Assembly (NCBI RefSeq): GCF_000153725.1
Contig: NZ_DS022277.1
Span: forward strand, 219,342 to 283,341
Direction: 5' to 3'
Source: Salipiger bermudensis HTCC2601
Lineage (GTDB): Bacteria; Pseudomonadota; Alphaproteobacteria; Rhodobacterales; Rhodobacteraceae
Length of the DNA stretch: 64,000 nucleotides
Under the pieces are notes generated by a model. The model had not been told where the DNA came from, did not search any database, and saw nothing but the letters and a program-made list of their open reading frames with translations. A program made the position numbers and the translations under genes. Below, in pieces: positions 61,901 through 64,000 of the stretch (positions are counted from its first letter, which is position 1; the number at the start of each line of letters is the position of its first letter).

Positions 61901-64000
61901 GCGCAACCTCCACGCTGGCGGAAACCCGGGTCGAGGACAACGTCACCGCGCAGATCGGTGCCAATGCCGATATCACCGCGCTGATCGTGGTCGACGTGGC
62001 AGCCATCGCGGACAGCTCGCAATACGCCGACGCCAACTCCGCCGCCTTCGGCCTGGTGGGGATCGGCGCCTCGATCGCCAATGCCGACGCCGATGTCAGC
62101 TCGACCGCGCGGGTCGGCAACAATGCCGATATTTCCGCCGCGCTGGTCAACGTCAGCGCCGACGGCGAGGCCGAGGCCACCGCCGACACCCGCGCGGGGT
62201 CCGGTGGCGCGGTTGCCGGCGCTGGCGCGGCGCCCACCGCCACCATCGATGCGGACGTTCTTGCCCAGATTAACGACGGCGCAGAAATCGATGTCGCGAC
62301 CAACAACGCCTCGATCCTCGCCTATTACGCCGACCAGATCGACGAGGTGCCCGGCGGGCTCAATGTCACCGCCGCCTTCACCTCGCGCCCCAACGCGCTG
62401 GTCAAGACCGACAGCTACGGCCTGATCGCCGGCAGCGGCGCCGAGGCCAACACCGACGTGACCGCCGACGTGGTGGTCCGTTTCGGCACCGCCGACGACG
62501 ACTCCACCGGTGCCAACGTCACCGCCGAAAGCATCTTCGCCGCCGCCACCAACACCGTCGTCAAGGACGGCGTGAGCGGCAACCATCTCGATGGCGATGC
62601 CGGCGGTCTTGCCAGCGGCGCGCTGTCCTCGTCGCAGATCGACATTGCCCTCACCACGCAGGTCGTCGTCGACGATCACAGCCAGATCACCACCACGGAT
62701 GCATACGGCAGCTTCACCGCCAAGGCCTTCAACGCGCTCGACATCGAGGATGACGTGGCGCTGTTCACCGCCGGCGCGCTTTCGGGCGCAGGCGCCTATA
62801 TCGACCTGCATGCCGACACGCTGCTGGCCGAGATCGTGGTCGGCGACGACGCGGTGATTGACGCGGCGGGCCAGTTGATCCTCGAGGCCAACGGCCTTCA
62901 CGACATCGACCTGCATTCGAAGTCCGAGACCTATGGCCTCGGCACCGTGGCGCTGGGTCATGCCAAGATCGACCTCGCCCCCGACAACCTCATCACCATC
63001 GGCGGCACCGTCACCGCCGGGCGCGATGCATACCTGACCACCGGCACCGATATGGACCGCCGGATCTATGACCACAGCCTCAAGGCTCGGGTCGACAATT
63101 TCGCCGGCTCGCTGATCCCGATCGACGATCTCGAGACCCGCGCGGTGGTCATCACCGACAACACCATCACCGTCGAAAGCGGCGCGCTGCTCGAGGGGTA
63201 TGCCAATATCAACCTGTTCTCCGACGAGCTTGGCATCGCCAATCTCGACGTGAAGGCCAAGGGTGTGAACTGGGCATCGGCGGTGGGCGATGCCATCGAT
63301 TCCGCGCTTGGCGGCAACAACGCCAATCTCGGGCCGGGCTTCGGCGCCGCTGTGGCGCGTGGCAGCGTGGTCAATGACGGCACGATCCGCACCGGCGCAC
63401 AGCGCAACAAGGATCTCACGATCACCTTCGACGCCAACACCAACAGCTTCATCGGCACCTCCACCACCAGCGCCGGCGTACAAACCTGGACCTTCGATCC
63501 CGGCTCGATCACCGGGCCCGACAGCACCGGCAGCTTCGACCTCACCACCAACGGGCAAGAGTCGGACATTCCCTTCACGGTGAAGCTCGAGCAGGTCGAG
63601 ACGACACGCTCGGCCCAGCTCGACATCGCGCGCGAGAACCTCGCGCTCTACAACGTCACCGACGCGGATGGAGAACTGGTCAACGAGGACCTCGTGCAGT
63701 TCTACCAGGACCAGATCGAGCGCATCCTCGAGGAAATGCTGGCCTTCGGCGAGGCCAACTGGTTCGACAACAATGGCAATGGTGTGATCGACATCGATCA
63801 GGACGAGCTGGTGGCGCTGCAACCGACGGTGCAGGTCATCGAGGTCGACCCGGTCTTCGCGCAGGCGGGCCTTGTCGAGATCATCACCGACCAGCTCTAC
63901 GGCTCGGGCACCTTCGACACGCCGCGCGACGCCTCGATCAACATCACCAACCAGACCGCCGCCTATCTCGTGATCAACGGGGCCGAAATCCCCGAGGTCA
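46990..64000 (+). CDS. Giant LEPR-XLL-like beta-solenoid surface protein (3' end outside window)
   Basis: One frame stays open from ATG 46990 to the window edge: 5,670 complete codons and still going. The N-terminus is very basic (KSRLKRKDKRRFAALERAAR) and then reads LDPLEQRVLLNGDVLALDL, resembling the LEPR-XLL element that begins very large surface proteins. No Sec signal is seen, so a C-terminal type I secretion signal beyond the window is plausible. About residues 60-260 hold calcium-adhesin-like segments (TGAANNNDTFTLDASGALSG). The rest is acidic, Ala/Ser/Thr/Asp/Val-rich beta-solenoid. To about 56.0 kb it has repeats with AFNSVG...NVLFNTLDALLG elements and nine Y-E-Y-x-G modules; from 56 to 61.5 kb an alternating A/B array; then a more divergent tail ending with an EF-hand-like DNNGNGVIDIDQ. 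A visual scan found no in-frame cysteine codon. Likely roles are adhesion, biofilm or cell-cell contact (inference). Confidence 0.88.
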   Translation, partial: MSFPFAQQRPGQLPRIPFTRRVKSRLKRKDKRRFAALERAARQLMLDPLEQRVLLNGDVLALDLSAYYQDNRDTDLLVQLHEEIEGEGETATEVQRVQIIDRSGGTVLSFGDLAEISGISITGGAGSDVITLDGLSFGDQTPLSFSFDGGEGLDGLAFETANDVEWTIGAPDAGVATDGFVSLSFDNVETLTGAANNNDTFTLDASGALSGGIDGGDGGFDTLVIDGQRESVTYLPEDPNSGSFLIDGTELRFSGLEPVYLTNTASTITIDMQTLLPGTQSASLDLDPGGFDFIIDGPGLESLSFDAPTDSLSIVSEFGLLNPDVALSIDGWDSTATEGMNFSVQTESITLASGVSLGTALNPLGDVTLEASNAASGVGLTLLQLTGIGSVSASLDVQGDIHSSGTVALSAHAERVLDATGDFSDFNFSEGNPLQMPTVSATANVAGTSEITADAFRLEASTLLDVEIDGSQSVLGSFANAVIADVSTHATIQSGAEINVGSTTLQGESVSGLVRASDSSSLILDVTPDEDGTEGADATGIINSMLDDFEVSIGIMTVTRDTQAIVDGTITSGNAFAIEAMNDGSFENKVQASLIGATYLYASDTVLAQLTGDFTGTSLSVSAGNSSSYDVTAKISVNTISGSTRALVEGGTISLAGALNVSALDTSSLTSMSNDFDAYLDELTAIDLSEQSNADIKVAAAISEMDKTVEAAIDGASVSATGNVTVEAENAQTLVSRAEALSVRDTRNTPSKASLVASSKTVAFGGTLAFNEMRGETIAAIRNGADVSGDTIAVGATNAAILDTFSEASTKVTSGNNSAVGVSISFNLIGFDIDVLDAFALGIDTLIGINQYLGNEDPSNAHAYVSASDVAAAGALSVSARNESLIDATVTNSATSQASDSATANPLYDAQGMGFALILANNKIASDAVAEIVDAPADGAITAGGALDVTAEDTTTLASNAKVTSSSVTTNDGGLSGVDAALGTLLPATYSTNGAEVVDSSGAQVAGPTWAVSFGDRVGLDYDWLAFNDANGQAGTVYEYMGDGTDQIDLLDTDFEDTDFWMRVPETELIPTGTNLSDSDSVGVGGMAVRNTFDAQAVARISNADVESVGDMTVKAVEMASLTSTGDVGVSSSGGGSVQGDKGDSVAVGALIVVNTANASALATVEQSADVTATGGRVTVQADNIASLDAQLDAAISSAGDSVGVLIAFNTLGYEAENILFQTVDALIGTDIGDKSFSDAEAWIIDSDVAGQAGVTVTATNSAELTARIGTDVSSDPSAFQGAEAMAAQGVLASNMLAGAANAFIDDTDATPSGESVTSAAGMVRVAASDEVVLESQTLIDTGASRTNDLGLGLLNNLAQELLDTYQYTTESGSPALVFGDRVFIGTNHANSDLHGKRFQYMGSGASVPLATADYTDIDLWKELDETNVIPPALIGVAAKGAGIKTGSAKAYYVMVSRNEAEGGANAYIDDYDVTGASVSVEARERATMKAVDGSTINATETYGGLMVTNELNSRASARITESNVTATAGDVSVEALNLAVLDATTLSSMTGASDAINVVVAFNSVGFDGSNVLFQTIDAILGSDYLIEAEPVGAQAYIEDAVVSATGDVSVTAETSAELTDIAFTDTTAQLLDDMADEKLLDDEDEAGDAAALENLQAEFEAADIAFEGSLSVETVETQFRWYVSDDVGRTWIIENREGTLVLLEANLLDARVGNETSAIAKNNRALFDAYVEGSKEDNKGKGIKDLKYGANGTAGGGLLATNRIASDTAAWISNSTTTSHDDADTPETLSTGETVSVGAEVYEYVGETQSADQSFLYSSRSDVQLLEAGDRIRIHEDHGAWSEGDIVVYSGPTLASTETDPREPGYDRIVLFDVIDGQPGDFTLGNAPLSIDLTDLAQDYANNADWQQKDDTLPEGSVAAGGEITVSASDNAHIRADSNIEVSAVVSNNMDAFTALANQALQNEYVYTSFSGTQTLIEGNVIYIGSNGGAEAGKYYQYSGPIQSYDLADIPALDLGNEDNWTVLNGNVEPQDIFPNVGNLAESNSRAVGGIVVTNDVRSEARAMVDSIDLTATSGGITVSSEADATMLARLTSNVTSSGGSAWGTGESLAVNATIATNMVRASATTLVRDSVLDAGGAIDILADNRAVLDATTQTETNTGDTGVGVTLAFNTLGWEASNLLFNAVDALVGDPLISEALDGEDPSMARALVIDSDLTAGTDLTVEALSTEKLNATVSNSTVSEASAQTDASGKSVGVVLASNKVSGRAYAAIDNEDAPALTEISAGGTVTVRAQDDIGLWSNSKLVSSSTTTNDGGQAVAAETLNDLQQADWLALSGAGLQEVTVKFGEMVRLDDGYSGGGVAGGVYEYLGTESIIDINSVNYEDKNLWKPTQTTQGIPSFGNVSESDSVGVGTLVVLNDLRSDVEAVIRGATVGSDDGDIVVEAIENATMEANVDASTSSSGGSNLGEGTSIAFNGVIATNVLQGGADAAVLDSALTAGDTGSGLGNVRVEAMNTANLTAENLAMVGSGDTGVGVLLAFNSVGWEPSNVLFNTLDGILGDPLISSAFNGEAPVDAEAYILNSSVSAAGKVEVLGSNDAKIIATTSNEATSAAAALENASGTAVGAIVATNKVSGAAKAYIDVANLRAADGAQRVETGDRVIALDGTVYEYSGPEAVIDLASESFGATLWTDVGDDTGYANDIDAGSGVRVEATDYNLIDVTNTLEVTTTVTNDAGLGIIFTSLENVVNEYQYTTRSGVQRGVTFGDMVYIADDYDANKAEPEALYIYFGADQTGTDVDLSTLDYDADADWVKIDPLDIESLLPPGINLNFSESDATAGGGMAAMNDVRGGVIARVDEATVDTATGDIAITATENAGIEAHNIGDVSADGGSAFGEGGTTLAVNALIATNVVLSTAEASLEDSDVDSALGAVTVEAANTAVIDSDIDMTTVAEGGGESYGIGVTLAFNSVGVNSQNLLFNTIDALFGLLPADEIPAMASASIERSEVTAETGVSVDATSDMDLTADILNAALATSIALEDNTSITVAPIVALNRGSSAAEAQILNAPTVETATGNVSVSAIDTSFIHAENIAASASIAVGTGKSLSVAVATSIARNTLRNTVDAGIASSGVEATTGEIALIASRDGVIESTAAAVAASVSGAADGNAVGVSVGGAVAVNRLFGGAEASIVDSDLVANSVSIQAESVSRIDATVVAVAASVSVSASGDSTAVAIGASVSDNMIGWQDTAVAADHQSDDSTALAEGDVVEVTEGAHRGRFYEYIGAGQASAVDLSVEDYGDTQKWKQVGLSREGALTSAHLDDSSITTGLGADAALEIEALTQQSISSLVLAGAVAVAVGKSGTAVGGSGSFSRNRIASDAAAYISGDGGSTLELATGRVQAFDRSTIDSITGAASVAVGVGTSANAVSVAFGVAISMNEISNQAEAYVADADVAVSGTGAVEPLDTTSLIVSAETSAGESFSVGSPGFDGDDLDNAAEAAMVNDDNGTPEDEEDDTVSRDAADLAADTAILDDLRDALNGALGPQDQVSDTDTLRVSSAGFGKWLAVVEDSNGDGEGAGRSFVLSFDNGDLVVERTTINAIAAAASVSVSVSSSNSISVSGAGAYAENVVTSAALAHIDNATVGTAGDVVVDAQGDSTINATVIAASAAVAVSGSTGVGASIGVAIARNFLGQDRLGNEDALEVKAYLSDSSVNAGGDLILTADAAQSINALTFAGSVAVSVGSTGVAVSGSGVWNENAINVDVLAAIDGDAGALADDTQGDAITVSATNTSEINAFAGAASVAVAVGSTGVGVSIGLGLGQNDIGGTVIARIQNADDGVTARSGDVTVAADNAADISAFAGAASIAASFGQTAVAVSGAGAEATNRIGSETRALISGSDVTATLGGVSVTSEASGDIDAIVIAASAAVAVGQTGVGASIGVAVSRNLIGYQQGTVAYGNTTGDSVTQLTQNSTTVLIVQGARKGDVYRYIGDTVTEADNVIDEDDNTAPYALNSQDYGNTDLWELVNLDEAAAIVDAAIVSSDVTADGGVTVDALSTQAIRAASLAGAVAVAGGQVGVAVSGSGSAVENRINSDVSARIAGAATDMQADHVVVNADDISSIDAVSAAMAISAAFGQTGVAVSIGISVAINNIANDVTATIADGAVSTSGAQGIIISASTPELPIDAPVADVVIPVSVSDLDDLAVAEMDGEETRDEVDFAADAILAEDIADALRGQGFEIVGTVKVAALEEGERWTAIDEEGRSVALSLVNGQILASKAGINAVSGAAALSVAAGQIGVGIAGAGAVALNAIQTNVAASTSGADLTTTGSGDVVIDARSDVEINAAVLAVSAAVAAGQVGVGVGIGVSVARNFIGRDLTGNTVADTGAVSAFASDTTMDLSGDLTIHAESAQSIRALTFAGAAAVAAGQVGVGVAGSGAYAENVIDATTEAYIDGDGTGISASAVSVSAEDASTIDAYGGSVAVAAGFGMVGVAVSAGIGIGFNAIGSDVLAEIRNTDDGVESTAGAVTIEAMNTAAITAGTAAAALAVSGGLVGVSFAGAGAYAENEITGATAARITDATVDAQTDVLVSAESDATIDAIVLSAAAAIGVGAGGFGASIGVSLAENRIGNGDGSGVFAAIDGSTVTAGGDVDVLAKMDDATIDATVVALSVAIAGGAVAGAAAGSGSDALNAIDYAVIAEIDDSGVTASGNTVTVDAQDNSVIDSFVGAASVAGSAGLVGGSVSIAVGLSENSVDNTIRAQVDNSDVTAADLAVNAEDDSDTYAAAAAAAVSASISLGFSVAGAGTEVRGRNSSTTEALVSGSGTDDVITLSGDMSVTAEARPRVEAETVTASLSLGFAAFGAAGSFVDLDVTPEVTASVTGVQVDATDVAIGATSRAMADGFAVGVSLASGFAASANFVDVLVASDVTATGGGTMTVDTLSVEARTDEFNNNTNAIAEAHAAAGGLIGATSTLAETRVEDNVTAQIGANADITALIVVDVAAIADSSQYADANSAAFGLVGIGASIANADADVSSTARVGNNADISAALVNVSADGEAEATADTRAGSGGAVAGAGAAPTATIDADVLAQINDGAEIDVATNNASILAYYADQIDEVPGGLNVTAAFTSRPNALVKTDSYGLIAGSGAEANTDVTADVVVRFGTADDDSTGANVTAESIFAAATNTVVKDGVSGNHLDGDAGGLASGALSSSQIDIALTTQVVVDDHSQITTTDAYGSFTAKAFNALDIEDDVALFTAGALSGAGAYIDLHADTLLAEIVVGDDAVIDAAGQLILEANGLHDIDLHSKSETYGLGTVALGHAKIDLAPDNLITIGGTVTAGRDAYLTTGTDMDRRIYDHSLKARVDNFAGSLIPIDDLETRAVVITDNTITVESGALLEGYANINLFSDELGIANLDVKAKGVNWASAVGDAIDSALGGNNANLGPGFGAAVARGSVVNDGTIRTGAQRNKDLTITFDANTNSFIGTSTTSAGVQTWTFDPGSITGPDSTGSFDLTTNGQESDIPFTVKLEQVETTRSAQLDIARENLALYNVTDADGELVNEDLVQFYQDQIERILEEMLAFGEANWFDNNGNGVIDIDQDELVALQPTVQVIEVDPVFAQAGLVEIITDQLYGSGTFDTPRDASINITNQTAAYLVINGAEIPEV
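49465..55960 (+). repeat. Six-copy protein-coding repeat with an AFNxxG...LFNTxDALxG core
   Basis: Within the giant gene the core [AS]FN-[ST/L]-[VLI]-G-[WYF]-x4-N-[VIL]-LF-x-T-[VIL]-DA-[IL]-[LI]-G recurs at about 49465 (divergent), 50614, 51676, 53503, 54610 and 55891. Successive copies are 1,149, 1,062, 1,827, 1,107 and 1,281 nt apart, so units are about 350-430 residues, with one interval enlarged. Each core is followed by an acidic linker, then A-x-A-[YWL]-I-x-[DN]-S and a string of solenoid turns. Confidence 0.75.
50032..59073 (+). repeat. Nine interspersed Y-E-Y-x-G ... L-W-x-x-V modules
   Basis: A 37-50-residue module with the pattern G-[DE]-x-V ... G-x-[VF]-Y-E-Y-x-G ... [DV]-L-x3-[DS]-[YF]-x-[DN]-x2-[LDF]-W-x-x-[VL] occurs at about 50032-50181, 51127-51258, 52366-52722 (long form), 52930-53067, 54034-54171, 54964-55074, 55288-55431, 56782-56910 and 58909-59073. 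The copies interrupt the solenoid turns at irregular spacing. The GD-V, G-x-YEY-G and final W-x-x-V spacing resembles small CBM5/12 carbohydrate-binding modules, but this is only a pattern resemblance. Confidence 0.7.
57900..61350 (+). repeat. Alternating A/B solenoid repeat array
   Basis: Two unit types alternate. Type A ends in VGVGxSIGVAxxxNxIG (at about 58021, 58429, 58792, 59401, 60067, 60463, 60829). Type B ends in VGVAVSGSGAxAENxI (at about 58228, 58606, 59218, 59884, 60280, 60652). A-to-B and B-to-A steps are 183-213 nt (61-71 residues), giving an A+B super-unit of about 125-140 residues. Two longer gaps contain an inserted Y-E-Y module (58.9 kb) and an acidic insertion (59.55-59.80 kb). 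Related but less regular units extend from about 56.0 kb to 62.4 kb. Confidence 0.7.

Noticed and set aside
53236-63822. A 10.6-kb open frame on the minus strand (3,528 codons) antisense to the giant gene
   Set aside because: Its codons are exact reverse complements of the sense codons (same codon register). Antisense stops would need sense TTA, CTA or TCA, which this GC3-biased gene almost never uses. The translation is a His/Asp/Gly/Val/Arg-rich shadow without domains, and the sense frame has clear repeats.

Overview
This window looks like an alphaproteobacterial chromosome or large replicon, most likely from the Rhodobacterales (Roseobacter/Salipiger-type). It is very GC-rich with strong G/C third-position bias, is crowded with TTT and ABC transporters, and carries a carnitine island with a fused carnitine dehydrogenase-thioesterase and an N-terminal LEPR-XLL-like giant protein. 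The taxonomic call is inference from gene content; there is no rRNA or other marker. I saw no tRNA, rRNA, CRISPR array, IS element or phage gene.

Layout. (1) 1-5491: a tripartite tricarboxylate (TctBCA) transporter, running off the left edge, diverges from an iron alcohol dehydrogenase, a four-carbon acid-sugar kinase (DUF1537) and an FCD-type GntR regulator. Candidate operators with a shared 11-mer lie before the enzyme genes and before the regulator. (2) 5657-8137: a haem b ferric-reductase-like membrane protein with a Tat-exported intradiol-dioxygenase-like protein, then a dienelactone-hydrolase family enzyme. (3) 8410-24574: a 15-kb, almost entirely minus-strand quaternary-ammonium island. 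It encodes a gamma-butyrobetaine hydroxylase-type dioxygenase, two class II aldolases, a PotABCD-like ABC importer, an acyl-CoA dehydrogenase, an NDP-forming CoA ligase, CaiD, a BKACE enzyme and an L-carnitine dehydrogenase fused to a thioesterase, with two LysR regulators. Together these can be read as two parallel routes from gamma-butyrobetaine to L-carnitine, followed by conversion to glycine betaine. (4) 24642-27063: an SDR gene remnant and an arsR / acr3 / arsH arsenic island with two palindromic operators. (5) 27122-37045: a tightly overlapping eight-gene polyol/sugar operon that mixes erythritol-type genes (FGGY kinase, GlpD/EryB-like oxidoreductase, SorC regulator, RbsABC-like importer) with an LsrF-type thiolase/aldolase and a RhaD-like class II aldolase. 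(6) 37504-46821: an RND efflux pair, a MYG1-family protein, an MFS carrier, an HlyD-like protein, an O-methyltransferase and a frameshifted P-loop kinase.

(7) 46990-64000+: one uninterrupted reading frame of at least 5,670 codons, still open at the window edge. It encodes a giant, apparently cysteine-free, acidic beta-solenoid surface protein with a basic, LEPR-XLL-like N-terminus. The first part has kilobase-scale repeats punctuated by nine small Y-E-Y-x-G ... W modules. The second part is an alternating A/B array of about 62-70-residue units. This and the dual-route carnitine island are the most striking contents.

A recurring regulatory theme is that stable GC hairpins lie directly downstream of the solute-binding-protein genes of all three importer operons, before the next cistron.
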